The translations under genes and the position numbers were made by a program. Below, one piece after another: positions 45,482-59,131 of a DNA stretch of 64,000 nt (position 1 is its first letter; each line of letters opens with the position of its first letter). The notes beneath the pieces were generated by a model. The model had not been told where the DNA came from. It did no database searches and saw only the letters and a program-made list of their open reading frames with translations. This DNA is from Pyxidicoccus fallax (GTDB lineage: Bacteria; Myxococcota; Myxococcia; Myxococcales; Myxococcaceae): contig NZ_JABBJJ010000005.1 in the NCBI RefSeq assembly GCF_012933655.1, forward strand, positions 42,200 through 106,199, read 5' to 3'.

Positions 45482-46626
45482 CACGCCCCTTTGAAGATCT
45501 CGCGGGCGATGATGGTGCGCTGGATCTCGCTCGTGCCCTCTCCAATCTCACAGAGCTTGGCGTCGCGCAGGTAGCGCTCGACGGGGAACTCGCGGGTGTA
45601 GCCGTAGCCGCCGTGGATCTGCACCGCCTTGTTGCAGGCGCGCATGGCCGCCTCGGAGGCGAAGAGCTTCGCCATGGAGGCCTCCTTCGAGTACGGCTTG
45701 CCCTCGTCCGCCAGCCGCGCCGCGCGGTGCACCAGCAGCCGGGCCGCGTCCATCTCCGTCTTCATGTCCGCCATCATCCAGCGCAGGCCCTGGAACTCGC
45801 TGATGGGCTGGCCGAACGCGGTGCGCTCGCGCGAGTAGCGGATGGACTCCTCCAGGGCGCCGCGGCCCAGGCCCACCGCCAGCGCGCCGATGGTGATGCG
45901 GCCCTTGTCGAGGATCTTCATCGTGTCGATGAAGCCGTGGTCCACCTCACCGACGCGGTTGGAGTCGGGGACCTCCACGTTCTCCATCACCAGCTCGGCC
46001 GTGTCCGACGAGCGCATGCCCAGCTTGCCGTGGATGGCGCGCTGGCTGAAGCCCGGCATCCCCTTCTCCAGCAGGAAGGCGGTGATGCCCTTCTGCCGCT
46101 TCTCGGGGGACGTCACCGCCAGCACGACGAAGACGTCGCCGACGGTGCCCTGGGTGATGAACATCTTGGCGCCGTTGAGCACCCAGTTGTTGCCGTGGCG
46201 CACGGCCGTGGTCTTCATGCCGGAGGCGTCCGAGCCGGAGCCCGGCTCGGTGAGGCCCCAGGCGCCGAGGTACTCGCCGGTGGCCAGCTTGGGCAGGTAC
46301 TTCTTGCGCTGGGCGTCCGTGCCGAACACGCGCAGGTGGCTGGTGCCCAGGCCGTTGTGGCTGGCCACCGTCAGCGCGAGCGAGCCGTCATAGCGGGCGA
46401 TCTCCTCCACGGCGACCGCCACTGCGAGTGAGTCCATGGCGGCGCCCCCGTACTCCTCGGCGACCAACATGCCCATCACACCCAGCTGCCCCAGCTCCCT
46501 CACCACCTCCAGCGGGAACTTCTCCTCCTTGTCCCACTCCCGGGCGTACGGCTTCACCCGGCTTTCGCAGAAGTCTCGGAGGGAGGACTGGAGGGCGCGG
46601 TGGCTTTCAGGAAGTTCGAAATCCAT
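45481..46626 (-). CDS. Acyl-CoA dehydrogenase (short/branched-chain type)
   Basis: 381 residues. FAD-dependent oxidation of an acyl-CoA to the 2,3-enoyl-CoA, feeding electrons to ETF. Visible: [16 protein letters not shown] and [13 protein letters not shown] in the flavin/substrate region, [27 protein letters not shown], and [21 protein letters not shown] near the end. The glutamate of GEGTSEIQR is the catalytic base of the short/branched-chain group. Substrate could be isovaleryl-, isobutyryl- or butyryl-CoA; the nearby carboxylase, hydratase and HMG-CoA lyase make a branched-chain substrate attractive. First gene of the rnc-containing transcript. Confidence 0.95.
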   Translation of the reverse strand: MDFELPESHRALQSSLRDFCESRVKPYAREWDKEEKFPLEVVRELGQLGVMGMLVAEEYGGAAMDSLAVAVAVEEIARYDGSLALTVASHNGLGTSHLRVFGTDAQRKKYLPKLATGEYLGAWGLTEPGSGSDASGMKTTAVRHGNNWVLNGAKMFITQGTVGDVFVVLAVTSPEKRQKGITAFLLEKGMPGFSQRAIHGKLGMRSSDTAELVMENVEVPDSNRVGEVDHGFIDTMKILDKGRITIGALAVGLGRGALEESIRYSRERTAFGQPISEFQGLRWMMADMKTEMDAARLLVHRAARLADEGKPYSKEASMAKLFASEAAMRACNKAVQIHGGYGYTREFPVERYLRDAKLCEIGEGTSEIQRTIIAREIFKGA

Positions 46627-46695
46627 GGTCGGCAGGATCTATAGCAAAGCGCCCCGGCGCAGGCCGGGGCTCGCGAAGGGAGGAAGTTTTCCTAC

Positions 46696-48225
46696 TCAGA
46701 CGGGATAGACACCGTGCTTCTTCTCGGCACGGGGCGCGTGGCGCTGGGAGTACAGCTTGTAACGCTGGGCCAGCTCCTGACGCAGGCTGTCACCCGGGAT
46801 GATCTCGTCGATGACGAGCTCGCTGGCCAGCTTGTAGATGTCCACGTCGGCCTTGTACTCGTCGCGCAGCTTCTGGACGTAGGCCGGCCGCTCGGCCTCC
46901 GGCAGGTCCTGGATCTTGTTGTAGTAGACGGCATTCACGGCCGCCTCGGGACCCATGACGGCGATCATCGCGCCCGGCAGGGCCAGGGTGGCGTCCGGGG
47001 CGAAGCCGGGGCCGCTCATGGCGTAGAGGCCGGCGCCGTAGGCCTTGCGGACCACCACGCAGATCTTCGGGACGCTGGCCTCGGACACGGCGGAGATCAT
47101 CTTCGCGCCGGCGCGGATGATGCCGGCCCGCTCCACCTTGGTGCCGATCATGAAGCCCGGCACGTCCGCCAGGTAGAGCAGCGGGATGTTGAATGCGTCA
47201 CACAGCCAGATGAAGCGCGCCGCCTTGTCCGCGCTGTCCACGAACAGCACGCCGCCCTTGTACTTGGGCTGGTTGGCGACGATGCCCACGGGCATGCCGT
47301 TGATGCGCGCCAGACCGGTGATGAGCTCCTGGGCGAAGAGCTTCTTCACCTCGAACCAGCTGTCCTCGTCGATGAGCTCCTTGATGAGGGCATGCATGTC
47401 GAAGGGCTTGTTCTGGTCGGCGGGGACGATTTCGTCCACGCGCTTGCCGCTGCCCTTGGGCGCGAGCGCGGGCGCCTCGGGAGGCCGCTGGCTGAAGTTC
47501 TCCGGGAAGTAGCCGATGTACTTCTTCGCCGCGGCGATGGCCTCCTCCTCCGTCTTCACCAGCACGTCGCCGACGCCGGAGATGGAGCAGTGCATCTTCG
47601 CGCCGCCCATCTCCTCGAGCGTCACCTTCTCGCCAATGACCATCTCGGCCATGCGGGGGCTGCCCAGGTACATGGAGGCGTTGCCGTCCACCATGATGAC
47701 CAGGTCACAGAAGGCGGGGATGTACGCGCCACCGGCGGCGGAGGGCCCGAAGAGCAGACACACCTGGGGCACGAAGCCGGACATGTGCACTTCGTTGTAG
47801 AAGATGCGGCCGGCGCCCCGGCGACCGGGGAACATCTCCACCTGGTCGGTGATGCGGGCTCCGGCGGAGTCCACCAGGTAGAAGAGCGGGCAGCGGAGCG
47901 AGCGGGCGGTCTCCTGGATGCGGAGGATCTTCTCCACCGTGCGGGCGCCCCAGCTGCCGGCCTTCACCGTGGAGTCGTTGGCCATGATGGCCACGGTGCG
48001 ACCGGCCACCTTGCCCAGGCCGATGATGACGCCGTCCGAGGGCAGCTCGGGGTCCAGGTTGTTGGCGAGCTTGGCGTCCTCGACGAAGGAGCCCTCATCC
48101 ACCAGCAGGCGGATGCGCTCACGGGCGAACAGCTTGCCCGACTCCTTGTTCTTGGCGTGGTACTTCTCCGCGCCGCCCTTCTCCACCTGCGCGATCTTCT
48201 CCAGCAGCTTCGAGTCTTGGGACAT
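46696..48225 (-). CDS. Acyl-CoA carboxylase, carboxyltransferase (beta) subunit
   Basis: 509 residues, the usual length of propionyl-, methylcrotonyl- or acetyl-CoA carboxylase beta chains. Both crotonase-fold halves are present; acyl-CoA and biotin oxyanion sites are in GPSAAGGAYIPAFCD and PGFMIGTKVERAGIIRAGAK. It transfers carboxyl from biotin to an acyl-CoA. No biotin carboxylase or biotin carrier gene lies in the window, so its partner is elsewhere. Linked genes allow either propionyl-CoA (mutAB downstream pathway) or 3-methylcrotonyl-CoA (leucine pathway) as substrate; sequence alone does not settle it. ATG at 48225 gives the normal N-terminus; the long upstream frame is spurious. Confidence 0.92.
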   Translation of the reverse strand: MSQDSKLLEKIAQVEKGGAEKYHAKNKESGKLFARERIRLLVDEGSFVEDAKLANNLDPELPSDGVIIGLGKVAGRTVAIMANDSTVKAGSWGARTVEKILRIQETARSLRCPLFYLVDSAGARITDQVEMFPGRRGAGRIFYNEVHMSGFVPQVCLLFGPSAAGGAYIPAFCDLVIMVDGNASMYLGSPRMAEMVIGEKVTLEEMGGAKMHCSISGVGDVLVKTEEEAIAAAKKYIGYFPENFSQRPPEAPALAPKGSGKRVDEIVPADQNKPFDMHALIKELIDEDSWFEVKKLFAQELITGLARINGMPVGIVANQPKYKGGVLFVDSADKAARFIWLCDAFNIPLLYLADVPGFMIGTKVERAGIIRAGAKMISAVSEASVPKICVVVRKAYGAGLYAMSGPGFAPDATLALPGAMIAVMGPEAAVNAVYYNKIQDLPEAERPAYVQKLRDEYKADVDIYKLASELVIDEIIPGDSLRQELAQRYKLYSQRHAPRAEKKHGVYPV

Positions 48226-48435
48226 GGCCCGGGCCACATAGCAGAAAGGTCCTCGGCTGGCTGCCTTCTCGCCGAGGGTGCGTTGCGTCGTGACGTCCAG
48301 CTTACGACGCACCGTGTGAACGAGGGGGCGCGGGGGGTGCCGCTGAGGGCTTCCCTGCCTACCTTGGAGCCTCACGGGGGCGACCACGCGAGCAAAGAAA
48401 CGCCTCCGACAATCATCTGGCCCTGGGAGGGACGC

Positions 48436-48795
48436 ATGTTCGCAGCGAAGAAGACCAAGTGGATGGCGAAGGGGTTGGCCAAGAGCGACCTCGTCCGGAA
48501 GTTGGTGGCCCAGAAGCTCATCAATGACCTTCCCCGCGCGGCGAAGGACACCTGGGACGACTTCGACCCGGATGACGTGCTGCGTCTGGTGGGGCTCACC
48601 ACCTACAAGCCCGCCCGCACGGGTGCGGGTGGCCTGGGCGCCTTCCTCATCGGCGTGGCCGCCGGTGGCGTGGCCGCGCTGCTCCTGGCCCCGAAGACGG
48701 GCACCGAGCTGCGCACCACCGTCAAGGACAAGGCGATGGGCTACATGAACAAGCAGAACGTCAACATGGGCAGCGAGAAGACCGCCAGCGCCTGA
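48436..48795 (+). CDS. YtxH-like small membrane protein
   Basis: 119 residues. A basic, helical N-terminus (AKKTKWMAKGLAKSDLVRKL), then the YtxH-type hydrophobic segment GAFLIGVAAGGVAALLLAPK followed by TGTELRTTVKDKA and a short polar tail. YtxH-like proteins are small stress-associated membrane proteins of unclear role. A textbook GGGAGG lies 5 bases before the ATG. It is divergent from the carboxyltransferase gene and convergent with the enoyl-CoA hydratase gene, with a strong hairpin between. Confidence 0.85.
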   Translation: MFAAKKTKWMAKGLAKSDLVRKLVAQKLINDLPRAAKDTWDDFDPDDVLRLVGLTTYKPARTGAGGLGAFLIGVAAGGVAALLLAPKTGTELRTTVKDKAMGYMNKQNVNMGSEKTASA

Positions 48796-48834
48796 GGCGC
48801 GGGGTCTTTTCGACACACCTGACGTGAGTGCGCG

Positions 48835-48867
48835 GGGGCGGGGCCCGGGTCATCGGGCCACCGCCCC
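48835..48867. terminator. Bidirectional hairpin between ytxH-like and enoyl-CoA hydratase genes
   Basis: GGGGCGG (48835-48841) and CCGCCCC (48861-48867), continued inside by GGCCCG/CGGGCC with a one-base bulge and a 6-base loop: a 13-bp GC stem between two convergent stop codons. Confidence 0.65.
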
Positions 48868-48880
48868 TGGCATTTGAGAC

Positions 48881-51692
<2,812 letters not shown>

Positions 51693-51706
51693 CTGGGGTT
51701 CGAAGG

Positions 51707-51727
51707 GGCCGGGGGCATTCCCCGGCC
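51707..51727. terminator. Hairpin after the Tim44/TerB gene
   Basis: GGCCGGGG (51707-51714) and CCCCGGCC (51720-51727) form a perfect 8-bp stem with a 5-base loop, 15 bp after the stop codon and just before the convergent Rpn-like remnant. Confidence 0.55.
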
Positions 51728-51734
51728 ATTGGGG

Positions 51735-52118
51735 CTACTGAGACAGGTCGTCGAACACCGCGGAGAGGCTGGTGGCGCTCAAGGACCGGTCGAACCAGAG
51801 GTCGAGAGTGTCCACGTCGGTGCAGTTGAGGATGCGCTGCCGGGCCTCCTCATGCACGTACACCCTCCTCTTGGCGAGTATCCGCAGGATGTCCTCGGCA
51901 CGCCCGCGACTCACCCCCTGCGCAAGCCCTTGCTGGCGTCCCTGCTCGATGAGTTCCTCGCCCCAGCCACGCATGACTTCCTCCGTTCGTTGCTGACCCA
52001 GCACCGAATGTAACTCCCGTCTGGCCGCCGTATGCGAGGCCTTGTTCCCGACCAGCAGGAGGTAGCGAACGAGGAAGAGGTCATGCGGTCCCGACATGGT
52101 GAGCCGGGCCCAAAGCAC
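51735..52118 (-). pseudogene. C-terminal remnant of an Rpn-type recombination-promoting nuclease/transposase-like gene
   Basis: About 127 codons remain open. The segment VRYLLLVGNKASHTAARRE, then WGEELIEQGRQQGLAQGVSRG and RAEDILRILAKRRVYVHEEA, resembles the tail of myxobacterial Rpn/PD-(D/E)XK family proteins, in which a Gln/Gly-rich helix follows the nuclease domain. The nuclease domain itself (roughly 150-200 residues upstream) is absent: the frame is lost near 52120 and only ~90 bp separate it from the HMG-CoA lyase gene. Only GTG or a late ATG could start it. It is most likely a decayed accessory gene; a small independently expressed protein is less likely. Family recognition is by eye. 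Confidence 0.5.
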
Positions 52119-52211
52119 GCGGCGGGCCAGACACTCGCGTCAACGCAACGGGCGGCCCGGAGTGTCTCCAGTGCCGCCCGTCCAACCGCCTCGAACCTGT
52201 TCAACCCCGCG

Positions 52212-53186
52212 TCACGTCCGCGCGCTGCGCGAAGCCTTCTTCTCCCGCTCACCGAGCGCGGCCTGCAGGTACTTGCCGGCCAGCTTCCGGCCGATCAGCT
52301 CCTGGGCAATCTCCCCGGCCTCCACCAGCTTGTCGAGGTTGATGCCCGTCTCCACGCCCATGCCGTGCAGCATGAACACGGCATCCTCCGTGGCCAGGTT
52401 GCCCGCCGCGCCCGGCGCGTAGGGACACCCGCCCAGTCCGCCGATGCTCGCGTCCAGCGTCGTCACTCCCGCGGACAATCCCACCAGCGCGTTCGCCAAC
52501 GCCGTGCCGCGCGTGTCGTGCATGTGCAGCGCCAGCTTCTCCACCGGGATGTGCTTCAGCAGCGCCTCGAGGATCTCCTCCGTCTGGCGCGGAGTCCCCA
52601 CGCCAATCGTGTCCCCCAGGCTGAGCTGGTAGATGCCCGCGTCCACGAGCTGGCGGCAGATGTCCACCACCCGCGCCACCGGCACCTCGCCCTCGTACGG
52701 GCAGCCCCACACCGTGGACAGGTAGCCGCGCACGCGCATGCCAGCATGCAGGGCCGCCACCGTCACCTCGCGCGCTCCCGCCAGTGCCTCGGCGATGCTC
52801 TTGTTGATGTTCTTCTTCGAGTGCGCCTCGGACGCGGAGATGAAGACCGCCGCCTCCTCCAGCCCCGCCTCGCGCGCCCGCTGCAGGCCCTTCAGGTTGG
52901 GCACCAGCGCGGAGAACACCACGCCCTCCCGCCGGCCCACCAGGCGCAGCAGCTCCTCCGCGTCCGCGAGCTGCGGAATCCACTTCGGAGAGACGAAGGA
53001 CGTCACCTCGATGCGCTTCTCGCCCGCGGCGACCAGCGCGTCGATCAACCGTGCCTTGTCCCGCGTCGGCAGGGTGCGCAGCTCGTTCTGCAAGCCATCC
53101 CGCGGGCCGACTTCATACACATCCACCCGCTTCGGGAGCTGGCCCAGCCAGCCTGGACGCGCTCTGGGATTTTCTTTCGTATCCAC
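52212..53186 (-). CDS. Hydroxymethylglutaryl-CoA lyase
   Basis: 324 residues. Cleaves HMG-CoA to acetyl-CoA and acetoacetate, the last step of leucine degradation. Evidence: EVGPRDGLQNE at the N-terminus, the metal-binding HMHDTRG, and the active-site Cys signature GLGGCPYAPGAAGN. Length is close to other family members (~300-325). The GTG start at 53186 lies only 8 bp after the stop of the methyltransferase gene, whose end also provides a GAGG, so the two are co-transcribed. A basic C-terminal extension (GEREKKASRSART) is unusual but short. Confidence 0.95.
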   Translation of the reverse strand: MDTKENPRARPGWLGQLPKRVDVYEVGPRDGLQNELRTLPTRDKARLIDALVAAGEKRIEVTSFVSPKWIPQLADAEELLRLVGRREGVVFSALVPNLKGLQRAREAGLEEAAVFISASEAHSKKNINKSIAEALAGAREVTVAALHAGMRVRGYLSTVWGCPYEGEVPVARVVDICRQLVDAGIYQLSLGDTIGVGTPRQTEEILEALLKHIPVEKLALHMHDTRGTALANALVGLSAGVTTLDASIGGLGGCPYAPGAAGNLATEDAVFMLHGMGVETGINLDKLVEAGEIAQELIGRKLAGKYLQAALGEREKKASRSART

Positions 53187-53194
53187 TGGACGCC

Positions 53195-53923
53195 TCAGCC
53201 TCGTCGGCGCTGTGCCGCGATAATCAGGTCGGCCGCATGCGGCGCGGGCGGCTCACCAGCCAGCCCACCATGCACCCACTCCGTTGAGAAGCCCGTGCTT
53301 TCCAACAGTCGTTGCAGTTCCGCAAGCGGGTAGTAGCGAATGGAATACGACGCGGTGAGCCGCCGACCAGTCGGTAGGGACAGCGTTCGCTGGCCCATGT
53401 CCCTGCCTGTAACGGCGTCGAAGCGGCTTTGCTCCTCCAGCACGCTTCCGTCCGGCAACGTCTGTCGGAATGACGCGCCGGGCGATTCCGCCAATCGCTC
53501 GTACGGCACCGTCTGGAACACCAACCGCCCTCCCGGCCGCAGCACCCTCGCCACCTCGCGGAGGATGTGCACGTGCTCGGCGTCCGTGAAGGCGAAGAGT
53601 GTCGAGTACCAGGCGTATGCCCCCGCGAGTGACTCGGGGCGAAACGGCAGTGCCTTCAAGTCGCCCTGCACCGCCGGGAAGCCCGGCCGCCGCATCGCCA
53701 ACGACAGCGCGTCCAACTCCAGTCCGATGATGCGCCCGGCCAGCGGACCTGACGCATTGAGTCGTGAGGCATGGCGTCCGTGCCCACATCCGAGGTCGAT
53801 GATGGGCTCCGGGCCGGGCACGTCCGCGAAGGCGCGCGCGAGGTACTCGGCCTCCTTCTCCGTCACGGCCTCGGAGAGGAAGGGCAGCGTGCTGCGCAGA
53901 TAGAGTTCGCCGAAGAAGGACAC
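53195..53923 (-). CDS. Class I SAM-dependent methyltransferase
   Basis: 242 residues. SAM-binding motif I is PIIDLGCGHGRHASRL (~41-56), motif II acidic residue in IGLELD, and VLRPGGRLVFQTVPYE is the post-core strand pattern of small-molecule methyltransferases of the UbiE/type 11 kind. The substrate is not evident. The start is a GTG (53923) with a poor Shine-Dalgarno sequence. It sits divergently from mutA with 83 bp between the starts, and upstream of the HMG-CoA lyase gene in one operon; no functional link to leucine breakdown is obvious. Confidence 0.88.
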   Translation of the reverse strand: MSFFGELYLRSTLPFLSEAVTEKEAEYLARAFADVPGPEPIIDLGCGHGRHASRLNASGPLAGRIIGLELDALSLAMRRPGFPAVQGDLKALPFRPESLAGAYAWYSTLFAFTDAEHVHILREVARVLRPGGRLVFQTVPYERLAESPGASFRQTLPDGSVLEEQSRFDAVTGRDMGQRTLSLPTGRRLTASYSIRYYPLAELQRLLESTGFSTEWVHGGLAGEPPAPHAADLIIAAQRRRG

Positions 53924-54006
53924 GGGTGGGAGGGTACGGACACACCGCCTCCGTGCAAGCCCATGAAGTCATTGCCCCCGGCAGGCATTGCGCCTATGGG
54001 AGGGGC

Positions 54007-55890
54007 ATGTCGCGAGAGCCTCTCCCCATCGCCGCCGAGTTCCCGCCTCCGTCGCTGGACGCGTGGCGCAAGCTCGTGGAGAAGGACCTGAAGGGCAAGC
54101 CCTTCTCGTCGCTCCAGTCGCCGCTGGAAGGCGGCCTGTCCCTCAAGCCCCTCTATACCTCCGAGGACGTCCCCTCCCCCGTGGAGCCCCCGGGAGTGGC
54201 GCCCTACGTGCGAGGCACCCAGCCCCTGGGGCACACCGAGGGCGGATGGACGGTGTGCCAGGAATACGCCGGCCCCGACGTGGACTCCACCGCCGAGAGC
54301 CTGCGCACCGACCTGGAGCGCGGCGCCATGGGCGTCTGGCTGCTCCTGGACGCTCCGTACGGCGTCGACGTGAAGGACGCGGCCACGTTGAAGCGACTGC
54401 TCGCGCATGTCCCGCTGGAGCGCACGCCCGTGCACCTCGAGCCGGCGCGTGACGTGCTCGCTCCCGCGTCGCTCCTGCTCCAGGTCGCGGATGGCCTGGG
54501 CATCCAGCGCGCGGCGCTCAAGGGCAGCCTCGGCATCGACCCCATCGGCGCGCTGGCGCGCTCGGGCGCGACGAAGGCGGATGTCGCCGCGACGCTGCGC
54601 GAGGCCGCGCCGCTCGTGACGTCGCTGCTGAAGGAGGCACCGGGCCTGCGCGCGCTGCTGGTGTCGTCGCGCGCCTGGGCGGACGCGGGCGCCACGCCCG
54701 TGCAGGAGCTGGCGTGGGCCATCGCCACGGGCGTGGAGTACCTGCGTGAACTGGAGCGCGCGGGCGTGTCCCCCAACGACGCGGCGCGCTCGGTGCAGTT
54801 CGCGCTGTCCGTGGGCGCGCACTTCTTCCCGGAGATTGCCCGCCTGCGCGCGGCGCGGCTGCTGTGGGCCAAGGTCGTCGCGGCCTCGGGTGGCTCGCCC
54901 GAGGCGCAGGCCATGACGCTGCACGCCCGCACCGCGAGCGCCACGAAGACGAAGCACGACCCGTGGGTGAACATCCTGCGCGCGACGTCGGAGTCCTTCG
55001 CCGCCGTCGTCGCGGGCGCGGACAGCGTCAGCACCACCCCCTTCGACGAGCCGCTGGGCACGCCGGACGAGCAGGGCCGCAGGCTCGCGCGCAACACGCA
55101 GCTCATCCTGCGCGACGAGTCCAGCCTCAACCGCGTCGCGGACCCCGCGGGCGGCAGCTACTACCTCGAAGAGCTCACCACCGAGGTGGCCCGAGCGGCC
55201 TGGGCGGAGCTGCAGCGCATCGAGTCCCTCGGCGGCATGTCGAAGGCGCTCACGCAGGGTGACGTGGCCCGCGCCATCGCCGAGTCCGTCGCCGCGCGCG
55301 ACAAGGCCGTGCGCACCCGGCGCCTGCCCATCGTCGGCGTCAGCGAGTTCCCCCACCTGGGCGAGGCCCCCGTCCGGCGCGAGCCCCACCCCACTCCGGT
55401 GTCCACCACCGAGGGCGGCTCCCTGCCGCTGCGCCCCGTCCGCCTGGCGGAAGCCTTCGAGTCCCTGCGCGACGCGAGCGACCGGCATCTCGCCACGCTC
55501 GGCGTTCGCCCGCGCGCCTTCATGGTGAGCCTGGGCACGGTGGCCGAGCACACCACGCGCTCCACGTGGATCGTCAACGCGCTGTCCGTGGGCGGCATCG
55601 AGGCCGACGAGCACCGCGACCTCAAGGACGCGGCCCAGGTGGCCGAGTCCTTCGCGAAGACGGGCTCGCCCGTCGCCGTCATCTCCGGTCCGGACGCGAT
55701 GTACCCGGAGCAGGTGCCCGCGCTCACCCAGGCACTCAAGGCCCGGGGCGCGCGCTTCGTCGCAGTGGCGGGCCGTCCCGGTGACCACGAGGCCGCCTTC
55801 CGCGCGGCCGGCGTGGACCTGTTCATCTACGCGGGAGCGGACCTGGTCCAGCTCCTGAAGACCCTGCACCAGCAGCTCGGAGTGGCCTGA
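54007..55890 (+). CDS. mutA: Methylmalonyl-CoA mutase small (non-catalytic) subunit
   Basis: 627 residues. Homologous to the large subunit over the TIM-barrel region ([50 protein letters not shown]) but the C-terminal cobalamin domain lacks the DxHxxG histidine, as in known MutA chains that only pair with the catalytic MutB. The ATG at 54007 follows GGGAGGGG. The stop overlaps the mutB ATG (TGATG), keeping subunit synthesis in balance. Confidence 0.96.
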   Translation: MSREPLPIAAEFPPPSLDAWRKLVEKDLKGKPFSSLQSPLEGGLSLKPLYTSEDVPSPVEPPGVAPYVRGTQPLGHTEGGWTVCQEYAGPDVDSTAESLRTDLERGAMGVWLLLDAPYGVDVKDAATLKRLLAHVPLERTPVHLEPARDVLAPASLLLQVADGLGIQRAALKGSLGIDPIGALARSGATKADVAATLREAAPLVTSLLKEAPGLRALLVSSRAWADAGATPVQELAWAIATGVEYLRELERAGVSPNDAARSVQFALSVGAHFFPEIARLRAARLLWAKVVAASGGSPEAQAMTLHARTASATKTKHDPWVNILRATSESFAAVVAGADSVSTTPFDEPLGTPDEQGRRLARNTQLILRDESSLNRVADPAGGSYYLEELTTEVARAAWAELQRIESLGGMSKALTQGDVARAIAESVAARDKAVRTRRLPIVGVSEFPHLGEAPVRREPHPTPVSTTEGGSLPLRPVRLAEAFESLRDASDRHLATLGVRPRAFMVSLGTVAEHTTRSTWIVNALSVGGIEADEHRDLKDAAQVAESFAKTGSPVAVISGPDAMYPEQVPALTQALKARGARFVAVAGRPGDHEAAFRAAGVDLFIYAGADLVQLLKTLHQQLGVA

Positions 55891-58076
55891 TGCGCCCCAC
55901 CGTCCCGGACTTCTCCCGCGTCGCCTTCGACGCCCCTGAGACGCAGCCCTCCCCCGAAGTGCGTGATGCCCAGCGGCGCCGCGCCAGCGAGTCCACCCGC
56001 GCCGCCGAGCGCTGGGACACGCCCGAGGGCATCCCCGTCAAGCCGCTCTACACGCCCGAGGACCTCGACGGCGTGGCGCACCTGGGCTCGCTGCCCGGCC
56101 TGCCTCCCTTCGTGCGTGGCCCCTACTCCACCATGTACGTGCAGCAGCCGTGGACGGTGCGCCAGTACGCGGGCTTCTCCACGGCCGAGGCGTCCAATGC
56201 CTTCTACCGCCGCAACCTCGCGGCCGGTCAGAAGGGGCTGTCCATCGCCTTCGACCTCGCCACGCACCGCGGCTACGACAGCGACCACCCGCGCGTCGCG
56301 GGCGACGTGGGCATGGCGGGCGTGGCCATCGACTCCATCAAGGACATGCGCATCCTGTTCGACCGGATTCCGCTCGACCAGATGAGTGTGTCCATGACGA
56401 TGAACGGCGCCGTCCTTCCGGTGCTCGCGCTCTACGTCGTCGCGGCCGAGGAACAGGGCGTTCGCCCCGAGCAGCTCAGCGGGACCATCCAGAACGACAT
56501 CCTCAAGGAGTTCATGGTCCGCAACACGTACATCTATCCGCCCGCCCCCTCGATGCGCATCATCGGCGACATCTTCCGCTTCACGGCGGAGAAGATGCCG
56601 CGCTTCAACAGCATCAGCATCAGCGGCTACCACATGCAGGAGGCCGGCGCGTCGCAGGACCTGGAGCTGGGCTACACGCTCGCGGACGGCGTGGAGTACG
56701 TGCGCACGGGGCTCGCGGCCGGCCTGAGCGTCGATGCGTTCGCGCCTCGCCTGTCGTTCTTCTGGGCCATCGGGATGAACTTCTTCATGGAGGTGGCCAA
56801 GCTGCGCGCGGCCCGCCTCCTGTGGGCCCACCTCATCAAGGGCTTCTCGCCCAAGAGCGACAAGAGCCTCGCGCTGCGCACCCACTGCCAGACATCCGGC
56901 TGGAGCCTCACCGCGCAGGACGTCTTCAACAACGTCGTGCGCACCTGCGTGGAGGCCATGGCCGCCACCCAGGGCCACACGCAGAGCCTCCACACCAACT
57001 CGCTGGACGAGGCGATTGCCCTGCCCACCGACTTCAGCGCGCGCATCGCCCGCAACACGCAGCTCTACCTCCAGATGGAGAGCGGCACCACGCGCGTCAT
57101 CGACCCGTGGGGCGGCAGCTACTACGTGGAGCGCCTCACCCACGAGCTGGCGCACCGTGCCTGGGCCCACATCCAGGAAGTGGAAGCGCTGGGCGGCATG
57201 ACGAAGGCGATTGAAGCCGGCCTGCCCAAGCTGCGCATCGAGGAGGCCGCCGCGCGCACCCAGGCGCGCATCGACTCCGGGCGTCAGGCCATCATCGGCG
57301 TGAACAAGTACCCGCCCGAGCGCGAGGACCGCATCGACATCCTCAAGGTGGACAACACCGCGGTGCGCGAGGCGCAGATTGCCCGCCTGCGCGAGCTGCG
57401 CGCCGAGCGCGACGCCGCCGAGGTCCGCCGCCGCTTGGACGCGCTCACCGAGGCCGCCAGCCGCAAGGAGGGCAACCTGCTGGCGCTCGCCATCGACGCG
57501 GCGCGCGCCAAGGCCACCGTGGGAGAAATCAGCGACGCGCTCGAGAAGGTCTTCGGGCGTTACGAGGCCACCGTGCGAAGCATCTCCGGGGTGTACTCCG
57601 CCGAAGCCGGTTCCGCTGGCGGCGTCGCCGATGCCCGGGCGAAGGCGGATGCCTTCCTCGCGCGCTTCGGCCGCCGGCCGCGCATCCTCATCGCGAAGAT
57701 GGGCCAGGACGGCCATGACCGTGGCCAGAAGGTCATCGCCACCGCGTTCGCGGACCTGGGCTTCGACGTGGACATCGGTCCCCTCTTCCAGACGCCCGAG
57801 GAGTCCGCGCGTCAGGCGGTGGAGAACGACGTGCACATCGTGGGCGCCAGCTCGCTCGCCGCCGGCCACCTCACGCTGGTGCCAGAGCTGAAGCAGGCCC
57901 TCCAGAAGCTGGGCCGCGAGGACATCATGGTCGTGGTGGGCGGCGTCATCCCGCCCCAGGACTACGATGCCCTCCGGGCCGCGGGCGCCGCCGCCATCTT
58001 CGGCCCGGGCACCGTCATCTCGAAGGCCGCCGTGGAGCTGCTGGACAAGCTCTCCGCCATGCAGGAGGAGGCGTGA
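55890..58076 (+). CDS. mutB: Methylmalonyl-CoA mutase large (catalytic) subunit
   Basis: 728 residues. Interconverts methylmalonyl-CoA and succinyl-CoA with adenosylcobalamin. Substrate-binding residues are the methylmalonyl type: Tyr in RGPYSTMY (~73) and Arg in [12 protein letters not shown] (~211). The B12 domain has MGQDGHDRG (cobalt-ligating His ~608). The mutA gene upstream overlaps by one base and meaB downstream by four (GTGA), so all three form one operon. Confidence 0.98.
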   Translation: MRPTVPDFSRVAFDAPETQPSPEVRDAQRRRASESTRAAERWDTPEGIPVKPLYTPEDLDGVAHLGSLPGLPPFVRGPYSTMYVQQPWTVRQYAGFSTAEASNAFYRRNLAAGQKGLSIAFDLATHRGYDSDHPRVAGDVGMAGVAIDSIKDMRILFDRIPLDQMSVSMTMNGAVLPVLALYVVAAEEQGVRPEQLSGTIQNDILKEFMVRNTYIYPPAPSMRIIGDIFRFTAEKMPRFNSISISGYHMQEAGASQDLELGYTLADGVEYVRTGLAAGLSVDAFAPRLSFFWAIGMNFFMEVAKLRAARLLWAHLIKGFSPKSDKSLALRTHCQTSGWSLTAQDVFNNVVRTCVEAMAATQGHTQSLHTNSLDEAIALPTDFSARIARNTQLYLQMESGTTRVIDPWGGSYYVERLTHELAHRAWAHIQEVEALGGMTKAIEAGLPKLRIEEAAARTQARIDSGRQAIIGVNKYPPEREDRIDILKVDNTAVREAQIARLRELRAERDAAEVRRRLDALTEAASRKEGNLLALAIDAARAKATVGEISDALEKVFGRYEATVRSISGVYSAEAGSAGGVADARAKADAFLARFGRRPRILIAKMGQDGHDRGQKVIATAFADLGFDVDIGPLFQTPEESARQAVENDVHIVGASSLAAGHLTLVPELKQALQKLGREDIMVVVGGVIPPQDYDALRAAGAAAIFGPGTVISKAAVELLDKLSAMQEEA

Positions 58077-59056
58077 AGCCGCTGTCCGCGGATGCCTATG
58101 TCGAGGGCGTCCGCGCCGGTGACCGCACGGTGCTCGCTCGCGCCATCACCCTGGTGGAGAGCGAGCACCCGCGCCATGCGGCGCTCGCGCAGGAGGTGCT
58201 CACGCGCCTGCTGCCCCACACGGGCAACAGCCGGCGCGTGGGCATCAGCGGCGTGCCGGGCGTGGGCAAGAGCACCTTCATCGACGCGCTCGGAATGCAC
58301 CTGGTGGGCGCGGGGAAGCGGGTGGCGGTGCTCGCCATCGACCCGTCCTCCTCCGTCTCCGGCGGCAGCATCCTCGGCGACAAGACGCGCATGGCGCGGC
58401 TGTCCCGCGCGGACAACGCGTACATCCGCCCCAGCCCCTCCAGCGGCACGCTGGGCGGTGTGGCGCGCAAGACGCGCGAAACGCTGCTCCTGTGCGAGGC
58501 CGCGGGCTTCGACGTGGTGCTGGTGGAGACGGTGGGCGTGGGCCAGTCGGAGACGGTGGTCCAGGAGATGGTGGACTTCTACGTGGTGCTGATGCTCGCG
58601 GGCGCGGGCGATGAGCTGCAGGGCATCAAGCGCGGCATCCTCGAAGTGGCCGACCTCATCGCCATCAACAAGGCGGACGGCGACAACGCCCCGCGCGCCG
58701 AGCGCGCCCGCGCCGAGTACCGCGCCGCCCTGCACCTCATGCGGCCGGGCGCGGAGCCGGTCATCACGACGTGCAGCGCGCTGGAAGGCCAGGGCATCGA
58801 CACGCTGTGGGACGCCGTGGAGACCCAGGTGGCACGCCGCGCCGCGTCGGGCGAATTGGCGCGCCGCCGCACGGAGCAGCAGGTGGGATGGATGTGGGCC
58901 ATGGTGCATGACGGGCTCCGAGCGGCCCTGCGGGCGCACCCCGAGGTGGCCTCCCTCGTGCCCACGTTGGAGCGGGACGTACGCGAAGGACGCGCGACGC
59001 CCACCTCCGCCGCACTGCGGGTGCTGGGCGCCTTCCTACCCCAGACGCCTGCCTGA
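58073..59056 (+). CDS. meaB: MeaB-type G-protein chaperone of methylmalonyl-CoA mutase
   Basis: 327 residues of the MeaB/ArgK G3E GTPase family. P-loop [15 protein letters not shown] (~59), [10 protein letters not shown] switch region and NKAD (~200). It gates cofactor loading and protects the mutase from inactivation. The GTG start overlaps the mutB stop. The position directly after mutB supports MeaB rather than the old ArgK transport name. Confidence 0.96.
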   Translation: MKPLSADAYVEGVRAGDRTVLARAITLVESEHPRHAALAQEVLTRLLPHTGNSRRVGISGVPGVGKSTFIDALGMHLVGAGKRVAVLAIDPSSSVSGGSILGDKTRMARLSRADNAYIRPSPSSGTLGGVARKTRETLLLCEAAGFDVVLVETVGVGQSETVVQEMVDFYVVLMLAGAGDELQGIKRGILEVADLIAINKADGDNAPRAERARAEYRAALHLMRPGAEPVITTCSALEGQGIDTLWDAVETQVARRAASGELARRRTEQQVGWMWAMVHDGLRAALRAHPEVASLVPTLERDVREGRATPTSAALRVLGAFLPQTPA

Positions 59057-59131
59057 CAGCCCGAGTTGAAGTGCGGGCACGGCCTGTCTCAATCCCTTGC
59101 CGGGCCCGCTCCACACTCCTAGTGTTCGCGC

